DNA of 64,000 nucleotides from Ulvibacter sp. MAR_2010_11 (lineage in GTDB: Bacteria; Bacteroidota; Bacteroidia; Flavobacteriales; Flavobacteriaceae), in the NCBI RefSeq assembly GCF_002813135.1, contig NZ_PHTY01000001.1:2165501-2229500 (forward strand), written 5' to 3'. The position numbers and the translations under genes are program-made. Each line of letters opens with the position of its first letter. Position 1 is the stretch's first letter. The notes under the pieces were generated by a model. That model saw only the letters and a program-made list of their open reading frames with translations. It did no database searches and was not told where the DNA came from. Below are positions 33,231 through 44,000 of this stretch, piece after piece.

Positions 33231-35180
33231 TTAAGAATCCGCGTCTATTTTCGTAGTCTTGGTTGTTCCATCATCCATTGTTTCCAACCCTTCACCCTTT
33301 AAATATTTGTCTAAAAAGGCTCTTATCTTTCCATAGGCTTCAATCTGGTTTTCTTTTTTTACAAATCCGTGCCCTTCATCTTCAAACAAAACATATTCTA
33401 CCGGAACACCATTCTTTTTAACGCCCTCCACAATTTCATCCGATTCAATTTTAAGTACACGTGGGTCCTGAGTTCCTTGTAAAACAATAAGCGGTTTTGT
33501 AACTTTTTCGGTGTGGAAAAGCGGAGAAATTGCTCTTAATCTAACCGAATCTGCCGAATTCGGATCACCCATTTCGGTGTACAAGGCCTCTTTAAACGAT
33601 TCCCACCATGGCGGAATACTTTTGAGGGTTCTCATCCAGTTGGTCACACCATATATATTCACTCCTACCTTAAACTCTTCCGGAGCAAAGGTGAGGGCGG
33701 CCATAGTCATATAACCTCCATAGGATCCTCCAATAATTCCTATTTTATCAGCATCAATAACATCCTGAGCGGCTAACCAGTCTTTCCCCGCAATACAATC
33801 TTTTAAATCCTTGTCCCCGTGATTTTGATCGTCCATTTTAAAGAAGGATTTTCCATACCCGCTACTACCCCTGTTATTCACAGCGAGTATCGCATAGCCA
33901 TGATTTACCAAATACTGAATGGTATGGCTAAAGCCTTGTCTTGATTGACCTCCGGGGCCCCCATGTACCCATACCAGGGCGGGGACTTTATTATCTGCCG
34001 AAGCTTGTTTGGGTTGGTAATAGATGGCAGGAATTTCCAGCCCGTCAAACGACTTAAAACGAACCACTGTGGCTGAAACCAAATCGTTTCCGTCGATCTC
34101 TTTGTTCAGCACATCGGTGAGTTGATGCAATTCTTTAGTCGCCAAATTATAACTATAGGAATTGGTCGGTGTATGGGAACCTCCCACGCTTAGCAGCACC
34201 ATAGATTCGTCTCTTGAAAATTCGGCTCCGCTTATATATTGTCCCTCAAATTTTGGGAACACCACTCTGTCTCCCGAAGCCACATCGATTACCTCCATCA
34301 CAGTTTTAGCATCTTCGTTTGTGAACAGCAGTTGGTATGTGCCATTATGAGTGAAATAAAACGAGCTGATATCCCAGGGCTTTTCCAGCACTTTGGTTTT
34401 GGTTCCATCTTCCAGATTGTATTGCATCAGGTAACTGAATTCGGCATCGGCATCGGTGGTATAGTAAAAATGTTTTCCATCGGGAGAAAAGTCCTCAGCC
34501 GAGTTACTGCTAAGCGTATCATTTACCTTAACTTTTTTTCCTGTTTTGGTATTGAGTAAAAACAAGTCCCTATCGTTGGTATTAACCGGTTTAACAAGGG
34601 CGATATAGCTTCGGTCATCACTCATTCCGGCAAAATCCATTCCGTCTTCATTTTTGTAGATGCGCTTGGATTTGAAATCTGAAAGATTCATTTCGTAATG
34701 ATCCATATACTTTGCATCTCGTTCATTGCTTCCGTAGAAAAAGCTTTTTCCGTCTTTAGCCCAGCCTCTAAATAAGGCTCGTACATTTTTCTCGGGCGTC
34801 AGTCGCTTTATATTTTCCCCGTCCTTCACAAATATTTTATAAATTTCATCTCCATTGCCGTCCATCCTAAACAGGATGCGGTCGTCTTCGGGGAAATAGG
34901 ATATTCCGAATACCGAGGCACTGTCCGACTTGCTTATTGGAGTCATTTCACCTCCTTTGGCCGAAACCGTATACATATTGTAAATTCCGGAACGATTACT
35001 CGTTATTAATACCTTGGACTTATCGGCCGAATAGCCATTATCGAAGGCATTTTCGTTGTCCATAAACTGCTCAATACTATATTTCTTAACATCAACCGCC
35101 TTGGCGGTTTCGTTTTTCTTTTGATCCTTGCAGGCAAAAAACAGTGCTGCCGTAAAACTCAGAATAAGTATTTTTTTCAT
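33231..35180 (-). CDS. S9 family prolyl oligopeptidase lipoprotein
   Basis: This 649-residue lipoprotein (LFFAC, Cys17) has a TolB-like beta-propeller (about 40-370) with repeated DG/DR motifs, then an alpha/beta hydrolase domain. The catalytic serine is Ser486 in GGSYGGYMT; the acid lies in GTQDPRVLKIES and the histidine in DEGHGF, giving a complete S9 triad. Such enzymes hydrolyse short peptides, typically after Pro or Ala, in the periplasm or at the surface. The gene follows the sortilin-like gene by 10 bp, and both may serve exported protein turnover. Confidence 0.95.
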   Translation of the reverse strand: MKKILILSFTAALFFACKDQKKNETAKAVDVKKYSIEQFMDNENAFDNGYSADKSKVLITSNRSGIYNMYTVSAKGGEMTPISKSDSASVFGISYFPEDDRILFRMDGNGDEIYKIFVKDGENIKRLTPEKNVRALFRGWAKDGKSFFYGSNERDAKYMDHYEMNLSDFKSKRIYKNEDGMDFAGMSDDRSYIALVKPVNTNDRDLFLLNTKTGKKVKVNDTLSSNSAEDFSPDGKHFYYTTDADAEFSYLMQYNLEDGTKTKVLEKPWDISSFYFTHNGTYQLLFTNEDAKTVMEVIDVASGDRVVFPKFEGQYISGAEFSRDESMVLLSVGGSHTPTNSYSYNLATKELHQLTDVLNKEIDGNDLVSATVVRFKSFDGLEIPAIYYQPKQASADNKVPALVWVHGGPGGQSRQGFSHTIQYLVNHGYAILAVNNRGSSGYGKSFFKMDDQNHGDKDLKDCIAGKDWLAAQDVIDADKIGIIGGSYGGYMTMAALTFAPEEFKVGVNIYGVTNWMRTLKSIPPWWESFKEALYTEMGDPNSADSVRLRAISPLFHTEKVTKPLIVLQGTQDPRVLKIESDEIVEGVKKNGVPVEYVLFEDEGHGFVKKENQIEAYGKIRAFLDKYLKGEGLETMDDGTTKTTKIDADS

Positions 35181-35190
35181 GGGATAGCTT

Positions 35191-38100
35191 TTAGTTAGTT
35201 TTAAACGTTTTTGTCTCTTTAAAGAGTGATAGATTTACTTTTTCCATATTGGACTTATATTCTGCCCATTCGGTTACAAAAAAGGCATTTGTTTGCTTTA
35301 TAGCCTCGTTTAATTGGTTCTTAGCGTGCTGAAGCAAGGTTTCTTCGGTGGAAGTGATACCGTTAGGTCGGCTACCACTATACCAATTGGCCGTGCCTAT
35401 TCTTTGCATCACAGTTACCTCCGGATTTCTGGTAATCCCTTGACGGTCGTCTTCTTTTCCAATATACAGTGCGACAAGCGAATCGATTTTTTTAGTAATT
35501 TCTTTACTCGCTTTTATGGCATCCTTGTACTTTTCTTCGTCTTCTTTTTTTAGTTTTTTACTGAATTCTTCCGAACTAGATTTACTTTCTACCAGTTGTT
35601 TTACAGCATCGGCCGCAAGTTGAGTCATTTCTTCTATTTCCTTTGATGTCGCATAACTCTCATCGATGGCTTTTTGTGAAACTTCCAACCTGGGATCGCT
35701 TTCTACCTTGATAGTGGTTGAGGACGACTTATCCATATAGTTTATTTCCACACGATAGTTCCCGGGTTTTACCTGAGTACCTCCGGGTTCGTTCTTGCGT
35801 TCTCTCACACTACGTGATGGTCTTTCCACTCCGGCTTCATCCAAATACCAGGTCCATTTGTAAATACCTGTGCTGTCCGGAATTTTCTTTTTTAGAGTTC
35901 TAATTAAACGATTGCCGTCATAGATTTTCATATAAAGAGAATCTTTACTAGGTCCTTTTTTGGCTTCGGAAGCTTCTGTCTCTTTTTCATCGTCTTTATT
36001 TTCATCCTTGTTCTCTGAAGCATCTTCTTTCTTAGGTTCTTCTTTTTTCAGAAAATAATAGGTTATTTGGGCTCCGTATCCTCTGTTTTCACCATTGTAT
36101 ATGGCATCAGCTCCAAAGCGACTCCCTGTAGGTTGCTGGTAGGCGGCTTCATAAGCGATAGGTGGGCTGAAAACGTTTAAATCTGAATTTAAAACATTAT
36201 TGTTCTTTGCAATTTCCCGCAAAGGTCTAATATCGTCCAATACCCAGGCCGCTCGTCCAAATGTTCCAATTACCAAATCGTGTTCACGAGGATGGATTAC
36301 CAAATCTTTTACTGAAACTGTTGGGAAACCGTTGGTCCATTTTGTCCAGCTGCTTCCGGCATTGATTGAAATATACAAGCCGTCATCGGTTCCTAAAAAC
36401 ATCAAATTTTTCTCAATGGGATCCTCGACAATGCTGAGAGCATAACTTTTAGCATCCTTTTCACTTACAATTCGCTGCCATGTCTTTCCATAATCTTTGG
36501 TGCGGTAGGCATAGGGAGTATAATTAAATCTTCTGTAATCGTTCGCCACAAGTAATGCCTCCCCTTTGTTTTTATTCGAAGCCTTTATCTGAGTTACCCA
36601 ACTTCCTGCAGGGAGTCCTTTTAAGTTTTTAGACACATCTGTCCAAGATTGACCCCCGTTTTGGGTATAGTGTACTCGTCCGTCGTCCGATCCTACCCAT
36701 AGCATGTTTTGCTCGACGGGAGAAGGTTCGATAACAAGGATAGTGGTGTGATTTTCAGCACCGGTAGCGTCCATAGTTAAACCTCCACTTTCGCTTTGCT
36801 TTTGTTTTTCGGGATCGTTGGTGGTCAAATCGGGAGAAATTACTTTCCAGGTTAAGCCTTTATCGGTACTCTTGTGTACAAATTGACTTCCAAAGTAAAT
36901 GGTACTCGAGTTAAACGGATCGATGTTTATAGCCGAGTTCCAGTTAAACCGCAGTTCTACATTTGGATCGGGGTGGGTGGGTCGTACCGTGTAGTTATTT
37001 CCTGTAATCCAATCGTAACGATCTACGTAGCCTTGCTGACTCATGGTCCATCCATACCTGCTGTCATCCTTATCGGGAACCACATCGAAACCGTCACCAA
37101 AGGATATTTCCTGCCAGTAGTCGTTTCGAATGCCCTGCGATTTCCAAACATATGCCGGCCCTCTCCAGCTTCCATTATCCTGCATTCCGCCATAAACATT
37201 ATAAGGAAATTCATTATCTACATTAATATGATAAAACTGAGCCACCGGAAGGTTTCCAACAAAACGCCAGGTTTTTCCACCGTCTTGTGTAATATTCAAC
37301 CCACCGTCGTTACCGTCTACCATAAAACTCCCATCGGTTGGATGAATCCACCAGGCATGATGATCGGGGTGAACTCCATTGTCAACTCCATAAGCGGGCA
37401 TCAATTGTTCGAAATGTTTCCCGCCATCTTCCGATACATTGATATAGGTAAAAACAGAGTACACTCTGTTTTCATTTTCAGGGTCTACATATATTTCAGA
37501 ATAATAGAACGGTCTGTTACCTATATCATCCTTGTCGCTGATCATTTTCCATTTAAATCCGCCGTCCTCACTTTTGTACAATGCATTCTTTTTCGCTTCC
37601 ACAAGCGCATAGATTATATTAGGTTTGTTTCGCGCAATGGCAATACCAATACGTCCCAACTCTCCTTTCGGAAGCCCATCGGCATCGGTTCGTTTTTGCC
37701 AGGTGGCACCGCCATCATGTGTAATAAAAAGCCCGGAGCCTTCGCCACCGGAATTAAAAAACCACGGATCGCGTTTGTGTTCCCACATAGCGACAATTAA
37801 CTTATTTGGATTGGTCGGATCCATAACCATATCGGCCACGCCGGTTTTATTATTTGAAAACAAAATATTGGTCCAGGTCTTTCCACCATCGGTGGTTTTA
37901 AAGACACCTCTCTCGGGATGTTCCCCCCATGGAGAACCAATGGCACCTGCATAAACTATGTTGGGGTTGGTTGGATCGATTATTATTCGATGAATATGCC
38001 GGGTATTTTCAAGGCCCATAGACATCCATGTTTTTCCCGCGTCCACCGACTTATAAATTCCATATCCTCCATTTAAGCTGTTTCTGGGATTTCCTTCTCC

Positions 38101-38412
38101 GGTTCCAACCCAAATTACAGACGGATTGGATTGCTGAATGGCAACCGCTCCAATCGAAGCCGTGACCTCCTTGTCGAATACCGGATTCCATTTTATACCG
38201 CCACTTGTAGATTTCCATAAACCTCCCGATGCAGTACCAACATACATAATATCGGGATTTGTTATCACAACATCAATGGCGGTTACTCGACCGGACATCC
38301 CACCGGGACCTATATTCCGAGGTTTCATATCTTTTAAAATGTCCATTGAAAGTTGTTGAGCCGAAAGAGAGGTGGCGATACAGAGGAACGCCAGAAAGAA
38401 TATTTTTTTCAT
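35191..38412 (-). CDS. Sortilin/VPS10-like multi-BNR beta-propeller protein
   Basis: The 1073-residue protein has a signal peptide (MKKIFFLAFLCIATSLSAQ) and about ten BNR/Asp-box repeats of the form S-DGG-TW (for example KTTDGGKTWTNI, ITHDGGATWQKR, ITQDGGKTWRF) over residues 40-700. This resembles VPS10/sortilin propellers often named as glycosyl hydrolases in Bacteroidota. A Lys/Glu-rich linker near 800-840 leads into a C-terminal beta-sandwich and a helical tail. No catalytic pair of a true sialidase was seen, so glycosidase activity should not be assumed. It is transcribed with the S9 peptidase. Confidence 0.85.
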   Translation of the reverse strand: MKKIFFLAFLCIATSLSAQQLSMDILKDMKPRNIGPGGMSGRVTAIDVVITNPDIMYVGTASGGLWKSTSGGIKWNPVFDKEVTASIGAVAIQQSNPSVIWVGTGEGNPRNSLNGGYGIYKSVDAGKTWMSMGLENTRHIHRIIIDPTNPNIVYAGAIGSPWGEHPERGVFKTTDGGKTWTNILFSNNKTGVADMVMDPTNPNKLIVAMWEHKRDPWFFNSGGEGSGLFITHDGGATWQKRTDADGLPKGELGRIGIAIARNKPNIIYALVEAKKNALYKSEDGGFKWKMISDKDDIGNRPFYYSEIYVDPENENRVYSVFTYINVSEDGGKHFEQLMPAYGVDNGVHPDHHAWWIHPTDGSFMVDGNDGGLNITQDGGKTWRFVGNLPVAQFYHINVDNEFPYNVYGGMQDNGSWRGPAYVWKSQGIRNDYWQEISFGDGFDVVPDKDDSRYGWTMSQQGYVDRYDWITGNNYTVRPTHPDPNVELRFNWNSAINIDPFNSSTIYFGSQFVHKSTDKGLTWKVISPDLTTNDPEKQKQSESGGLTMDATGAENHTTILVIEPSPVEQNMLWVGSDDGRVHYTQNGGQSWTDVSKNLKGLPAGSWVTQIKASNKNKGEALLVANDYRRFNYTPYAYRTKDYGKTWQRIVSEKDAKSYALSIVEDPIEKNLMFLGTDDGLYISINAGSSWTKWTNGFPTVSVKDLVIHPREHDLVIGTFGRAAWVLDDIRPLREIAKNNNVLNSDLNVFSPPIAYEAAYQQPTGSRFGADAIYNGENRGYGAQITYYFLKKEEPKKEDASENKDENKDDEKETEASEAKKGPSKDSLYMKIYDGNRLIRTLKKKIPDSTGIYKWTWYLDEAGVERPSRSVRERKNEPGGTQVKPGNYRVEINYMDKSSSTTIKVESDPRLEVSQKAIDESYATSKEIEEMTQLAADAVKQLVESKSSSEEFSKKLKKEDEEKYKDAIKASKEITKKIDSLVALYIGKEDDRQGITRNPEVTVMQRIGTANWYSGSRPNGITSTEETLLQHAKNQLNEAIKQTNAFFVTEWAEYKSNMEKVNLSLFKETKTFKTN

Positions 38413-38532
38413 TATTTTTTGATTATTTTTTGATTGATACTTACTTATTTCTTTTGAATTCCTAAAGTTAGTAAAATGTTGTTAGAAGATTCTTTTTTGT
38501 AGTAACATATAATGAGTATTTTCAAAAGACAT

Positions 38533-38575
38533 AAAAAAACTGCCCCTCCAAAGCATCGCTAAGGAGGGGTCAGTT
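38533..38575 (-). terminator. Intrinsic terminator after the LysM gene
   Basis: On the minus strand AACTGACCCCTCC pairs with GGAGGGGCAGTT (one bulge), followed by a run of Ts (A-tract 38533-38539 on the plus strand). It separates the LysM gene from the downstream sortilin-like gene. Confidence 0.85.
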
Positions 38576-38598
38576 AAAAAAGTAGGTATGTGTAGGAG

Positions 38599-38976
38599 TT
38601 ACAGATTCGGAATGACCAATTCTTGTCCAGGATGAATCATATCCGGATTCTTTAAAATATTTCTGTTTGCTTCAAAAATAGCATTGTATTTCATAGGATC
38701 TTTGTAGTAATGCTTCGCAATTTTGCTCAATGATTCTCCACTTGCAACGGTATGTCTCGCAAATACCGAAGAATCTGCAACCGTAATATCTGCCATAATA
38801 TCATTGGGATTTTCACCGCCAACGCGTTTAATTTCATCCCAAAGCAGGTTCTTCTCGTAAGGCGTATTTGCCACTCCCCGAACTTCTAATTTATTTCCGT
38901 TCACCTGTACATCTCCTTTTTGGATTTTCAATTTTTCTCCCAAATCCAGAACGCTTTGATATTTTGCTTTAACCAT
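38599..38976 (-). CDS. BON-LysM protein (YgaU-like)
   Basis: The 125-residue protein has an N-terminal BON-like half (LKIQKGDVQVNGNKLEVRGVANTPYEKNLLWDEIKRVG, described in parts) and a C-terminal LysM domain (HTVASGESLSKIAKHYYKD to PGQELVIPNL). No signal peptide is visible, so it probably stays cytoplasmic or is released on osmotic shock like E. coli YgaU/Kbp, a potassium-binding protein. It is shorter than YgaU by about 25 residues. A minus-strand TATCTTTA at 39003-39010 is a candidate -7 element. It is a single-gene unit with a terminator. Confidence 0.88.
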   Translation of the reverse strand: MVKAKYQSVLDLGEKLKIQKGDVQVNGNKLEVRGVANTPYEKNLLWDEIKRVGGENPNDIMADITVADSSVFARHTVASGESLSKIAKHYYKDPMKYNAIFEANRNILKNPDMIHPGQELVIPNL

Positions 38977-39182
38977 TTTGTTTACATTTTAAGTTTATGA
39001 CTTAAAGATACAAATTTTGAAATCTTTGTTTCGGTATCTGACCTATTTTTTAAATCGTGTCTCTTGTTTTCGACATTTAACAAAAATTATAGGTCAAAGT
39101 GGTAATTTAACGTAACATTAAATTGTTTTAATACAAATTTCACATTATGAAACCTACTTTTACTGAAACAAAAATCAACATT

Positions 39183-39809
39183 ATGAAATTTAAAGCAATT
39201 ATCATGTCATTAGCAGCAATAGTAATGGTCTTTACTGCCTGCGACGATAGTAAAAAGAAAGATGCTGAAGCCGCAACATTGGCTGAAGCTCAAAAAATGG
39301 AAATGGAAGCCCAATTGAAAGCCGAAGAGGATGCTAAAATGGCAAAAATGGAATTTGAAAATAATACCATTGCAGCCTTGGCCATGGGAAATGAAAATTT
39401 CTCAGGACTAGTGCACCACTTGCAGGCAGCAGATTTAGCCGAAACCTTTAAAGGAGAAGGAGAATATACTGTATTCGCACCCACAAATGAAGCTTTCAAC
39501 AAAGTACCTAAAGCGACTATGGACAATTTAATGAAGCCTGAAAACAAAGAAACATTGCAGGGATTATTAAAATATCACGTAGTTTCCGGGGAGTGGAAAG
39601 CTGCCGATCTTGTAAAGGCTATTAACGATAACAACAACAAATACACTGTTACTACATTACAAGGTGATAACTTAACGTTGTCTCTAAAAGATGGTAAGGT
39701 GCAAATAAAAGATTCCAAAGGTGCAATTGCAACCGTTGTTACCGCTGATATAGATGCGTCTAACGGTGTAATTCACACAATTGATAAGGTAGTAATGCCT
39801 AAACAATAA
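39183..39809 (+). CDS. Fasciclin (FAS1) domain lipoprotein
   Basis: From ATG 39183 this 208-residue lipoprotein (MVFTAC, Cys20) has an Ala/Glu/Lys-rich helical linker and a FAS1 domain (about residues 65-205). Typical FAS1 elements are FTVFAPTNEAF-like (YTVFAPTNEAFNKVP), LLKYHVVSGEW and NGVIHTIDKVVMP. FAS1 domains mediate adhesion to other proteins or polysaccharides. An upstream ATG at 39147 adds only 12 polar residues ahead of the signal peptide and is rejected. A terminator follows 29 bp after the stop. Confidence 0.92.
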   Translation: MKFKAIIMSLAAIVMVFTACDDSKKKDAEAATLAEAQKMEMEAQLKAEEDAKMAKMEFENNTIAALAMGNENFSGLVHHLQAADLAETFKGEGEYTVFAPTNEAFNKVPKATMDNLMKPENKETLQGLLKYHVVSGEWKAADLVKAINDNNNKYTVTTLQGDNLTLSLKDGKVQIKDSKGAIATVVTADIDASNGVIHTIDKVVMPKQ

Positions 39810-39837
39810 GGTTAGTTAGTTGAGTTAAGTGAAAGAG

Positions 39838-39863
39838 GGCCTCGCATTGCGGGGTCTTTTTTT
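39838..39863 (+). terminator. Intrinsic terminator after the fasciclin gene
   Basis: GGCCTCGC at 39838-39845 pairs with GCGGGGTC at 39849-39856 (two G-U pairs) over a short ATT loop, followed by seven Ts. It lies at the stop codon of the convergent HEAT gene. Confidence 0.8.
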
Positions 39864-40629
39864 ATGCTGTAAGATTTTCCGAAATATAATCCATTACTTC
39901 ATCTTGTGTAAGTGCCGAGAACTTTGCATATCGTTGTTCACTGTGGACGTCGATAATTTCAAGCATGGCATCGCTCACCAAGTCTTTATTCTTCCAGGTA
40001 TTTAGAGCCGAAATAACCTTTGGCAGACACCCTTTTTTATAAGCAATTTGCCCCAAAACATGCACTAATGTGTCTCGTACGAGTTTGGTTTCATCATCTT
40101 GTAACACTTCCAACAGTGGTAAAATATCCTGAGGATGCGTTCTCCCACGCAGTTCGATACCATGACACACTTGCCGTCTTATTTCTTTGTCGGGATGTGT
40201 TAAAAATTGTTTGGCCCAAGCCAGAGTGGGCTTCGGGTTTTTCTGACTCATTTTCTTCAGCGAACCAATTACTGCATTTCGCACCTTGTGATGTGAATCG
40301 AATAAGGCTACGTCAAAAATTGCTGAAACAACTTCAAATTGAAATTTGCCAATTTCACCTGCTGCATTCACCACAGTTTGCCGCACATGCTCATTAGCTT
40401 CCGATAGTAATTTCAGTATAACTTCTACAAGGGATTCTCTAAGCGAAGGTTCCCCGTTATAAATTCTGCCAACACCCAAATAGGAAGCTTATCGAATGTA
40501 GGTGTCTTCATTTGAAAAATAGTCAATAAAAATAGTTACATACTTTGTTTTGACAGCTTCTTGTAACTGAAACTGAATTTCAGCTACTTTTTGAACACGT
40601 GCTAACTTGGATAAATCGAAAAACGACAT
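39862..40629 (-). pseudogene. HEAT-repeat protein gene interrupted by an in-frame TAA
   Basis: One frame of 256 codons reads as HEAT repeats from ATG 40629 (MSFFDLSKLARVQ) to the stop at 39862, except for a single TAA at 40489-40491. Before it the sequence ends YFSNEDTYIR; directly after it resumes ASYLGVGRIYN in the same frame, which is a continuous HEAT helix. Later repeats include VRNAVIGSLKKMS and VRDTLVHVLGQIA. It is therefore either a recent nonsense mutation, a readthrough stop or a base-calling error. HEAT proteins act in protein or DNA binding; DNA-alkylation-repeat relatives are possible. It starts 4 bp after the DUF3291 stop and may be co-translated. Confidence 0.8.
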
Positions 40630-40633
40630 CGTT

Positions 40634-41065
40634 TCAAAAATTACTTTTAAAGCTGAAGGCATATTCACTTTCTCCATGCTCCTGCAAATATTCGAGTCTT
40701 TTTTTTCCTTCCTGAAGGGTAGGGATTTCGCCTTCTTCAATATACCATAACACCATATGCATTTTCGGCATTTTTGAAAACCACTCTTTTTTTCTTCTGA
40801 AGATTTCTACGTGATCTGAATTGTACACGAACTTGAACAAACTTTCCCGATTCTCCCAAACACTCATGTTTACGAGTATAAAATCCGATTTGAAGATTCT
40901 AACCGAATAGGAATCATTCCCTTCATCATCTGTAAAACGCCAAATGAAGCCGGGAGATTTTTCAGCCAAGGCATTGATACGATCGGTATTGTTTACAAAA
41001 TCGGCCATTACAGGACTCTCCATAGTGTCGAGTGCTTCGGCAATATTAAATTGGGCAAGATGCAT
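40634..41065 (-). CDS. DUF3291 domain-containing protein
   Basis: From ATG 41065 (MHLAQFNIAEALD) this is a 143-residue protein that is almost entirely a DUF3291 domain. Characteristic parts are SPGFIWRFTDDEGND, LVNMSVWENRESLFKFVY and MVLWYIEEGEIPTLQEGKKRLEYL. The fold is ferredoxin-like, related to antibiotic-biosynthesis monooxygenase domains, but the function is unknown. An upstream start at 41101 would overlap the amidohydrolase gene. It lies between the amidohydrolase and HEAT genes on the minus strand, with 8-bp and 4-bp gaps. Confidence 0.9.
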   Translation of the reverse strand: MHLAQFNIAEALDTMESPVMADFVNNTDRINALAEKSPGFIWRFTDDEGNDSYSVRIFKSDFILVNMSVWENRESLFKFVYNSDHVEIFRRKKEWFSKMPKMHMVLWYIEEGEIPTLQEGKKRLEYLQEHGESEYAFSFKSNF

Positions 41066-41073
41066 GTTTCTAG

Positions 41074-44000
41074 TTAGTCGTGACCTATATGGCATCCACA
41101 ACCCCCATACATAAAACTCTGCGTTGATTCATGCCAGGGAAATGCCTGATTATAATTATTTTGTTCCCAGTAAAATGGACTGCGCTCCTTTGGACGATTG
41201 CCAATTTCGTTCATGGTATTTGTATCGTACAATCTTCCGTTTGCCATCACCATTTCGACCGACTGTGTGTTTTCAATGTTTTCCAATGGGTTTTCGGAAA
41301 GAATCACCAAGTCGGCCAATTTTCCGGCTTTTAAGGAACCAATATCATTGCCGGCTCCAATATATTCGGCAGCATTGATAGTAGCAGCTTTTAGTGCTTC
41401 CATAGGAGTCATTCCACCCTGGACCAACATCCAGGTCTCCCAATGAGCTCCAAGACCTTGCAATTGACCATGGGCCCCCATATTTACTTTAACTCCGGCA
41501 TCACTCAACTTTTTTGCAGTGCCTGAAACCAAAATATGGCCATTGTCATATTCTTCCTTCGGAACCATGGTACGATGACGAGATCTGCTATCAATAATCG
41601 CTCGTGGTGAAAAGGTAAGCAGCTTCTCATTTTCCCAAACATTATCTCTTTGGTAATAGTAGTATTCACCATTAAGTCCGCCGTAATTTACAATAAGCGT
41701 TGGTGTATATCCGGTACCACTTTTGCCCCAAATTTCCAAGACATCCTTATACACCGGAGCAACAGGAATATTATGCTCCACCCCTGTATGGCCATCTATT
41801 ACCATAGTGAGGTTGTGATAGAAGGTAGAACCTCCTTCGGGAACCACATTAATTCCCAATTCGCGTGCGGCCTGCAGAACCTGCTGACGCTGTTCACGAC
41901 GGGGTTGATTGTAACTTTTCACGCTTTTTGCCCCAAATGCTTTGGTACGTCTTATACTGCTTTTGGCATCGTCAAGATTATTAATAACCGCTTTGAAATC
42001 CCCTTCGGCCCCGTATAAAATAAATCCGGTGGAGTACAATCTGGGTCCTACCAGAAGGCCGGCTTTTTGCAATTCGGACAAAGAAAACACAGCTTCTGTA
42101 TTTGCCGATGGATCGTGAGCGGTTGTAACACCAAATGCCAGATTCGTTAAAAATTGCCAATTCTGTTGCGTGGTTAGTCCGTCTCTAAAGGCACCAATAT
42201 GTGCATGTGCGTCTACCATTCCGGGCATAATTGTTTTTCCTTTTGAGGGATAAATTTTTGCGTCCGATGGCACCGGAGTCGTTGCAGAAGGACCAATACT
42301 TTCAATTTTATTGCCGTTGATGATGATGTTTCCTTCTTCAAAGACCGTATCTCCATCCATAGTTATAATACGCGCATTGGTAAACGCAATTTTACCCGAT
42401 GGCTTATCTGTTTGAGCTGTGAGTCCAATTTTTATTCCTTCGGAAGTCATTTCAGGGATTTCTTTTGGGGAGCCCGATAAAAAGGTAAAACGATCTTTTA
42501 AATCATTACTGAAGTATTCATCTCCCAAGGTCCAAAATACTTTTTTACTATCTGCAGACCAATGTAAATTAATTCCGGCATCCTTTGCTATCTGTGAAAC
42601 AGGAACAAAATTAGATTTATTATCCAAATCCACCGGCTGTCCATGCAAAACCATGGGAGCAATATATACTTTATGCAAATGTGAAAAGACAATCCATTTG
42701 TTGTCGGGACTCAGCTCCAATCGATTTGCGTATTTAGAAATGAGGTGTTCTTTTTCATCGTTTCCGCTTAGATTAACGCTAATGAGCTTTTTGGTAAGGT
42801 TGCCAAAATAGTCACCGCCGGTTTGTAAGAAAATACGTTGTCCATTGGTGCTGAATTTTGGAAATTCACCATGGTCGACAACCATTTTTTCATTCCCTCC
42901 GGAGCTGTTCATGGTGTAAATTCCCGAGTTTTTTGTAAAAGTCTGACCTTGGTCCAAGTTACCGTTCTCTTTTCTGAAAACAATAGAATTTCCATCAGGG
43001 GAATATGATGGAGTACGATATATAGCTTTGGTAGTGGTAACTTTTACTGCTTTGCCGCCCGAAACAGGGACTTTAAAAATGGCACCTTTCTCAAGATCGT
43101 TCCAGGTAACGAAAACTATATCGTTTCCATTCGGGGAGAATGCCGGCTCGAACTCAAAATCGGTGCCTAAAGTTAATCTTTTTGGTGTGCCATTGGGTAA
43201 TTCTTTTTTCCAAAGGTGCCCAAGAGCCTGAAAGATAATAATTTTTCCGTTAGGAGATGTCACAACCTGCCGAATCATTTTTGGAGTGAAGGAATTTGTT
43301 TCAATCGGGTTGTTAAAATGCACCGTCTGTGCCAAATCTATGTTCACATTGGCTGTAAAAGGAATGTTTGTAACAGCCATAGAATGAATGTCCACCTTTT
43401 GAATTTTTCCACCGCTCCAGAATACAATCTCCGAATTATTGGGCATCCAGCTAAAATTAGGATAAACCCCAAATATAGCCCAGGCCTCTTGCTGGTCTTT
43501 GTTTAAAGCGTCAAAAACCGGCCATTCTTCTCCGGTTTCCAGGTTGTGGATATAGAGTACAGTTTTGGTCCGAACTCGTTTCACAAAAGCTAATTTCTTT
43601 CCATCCCGGGAAATAGTAGGTCGGGCTGCCCCACCCGGACCACCGGTTATAGTTTGGGTTTCTCCGGTTTCAAAATCGTATCTTTTTATAGCATAAATCT
43701 GTTTGTTGGGATCCTTGTTATACTGAAAGAATCCACCCGGATACATATCTTCACTATAATAAAGATATTTACCGTCGGGGGACACAAAGGGCTCGTTGAC
43801 ATCCTGTTGATCGTTTTTACGCTTTGTGATTTGCAGTCCGCTTCCTCCTGTAATGTGATACTGCCATAATTCGCCAGCACCCATACTTCGTTCGGACGTA
43901 AAATGCTTCCGACCTATCAGATAATTTCCATCGGGCATCCAAACAGGGTTGTTTAACAATCTGAAATCCTCTTTTGAAACGGCCTTGGCATCACTTCCGT

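Noticed and set aside
36874-37800. 308-residue plus-strand frame opposite the sortilin-like gene
   Set aside because: It is the shadow of the well-supported minus-strand beta-propeller gene, has no domain, and its composition follows the opposite strand.
40489-40740. Separate 83-residue gene upstream of the HEAT repeats
   Set aside because: Its first 37 codons overlap the DUF3291 gene; the rest continues in frame into the HEAT protein after one stop codon, so it is the 5' part of a broken gene.
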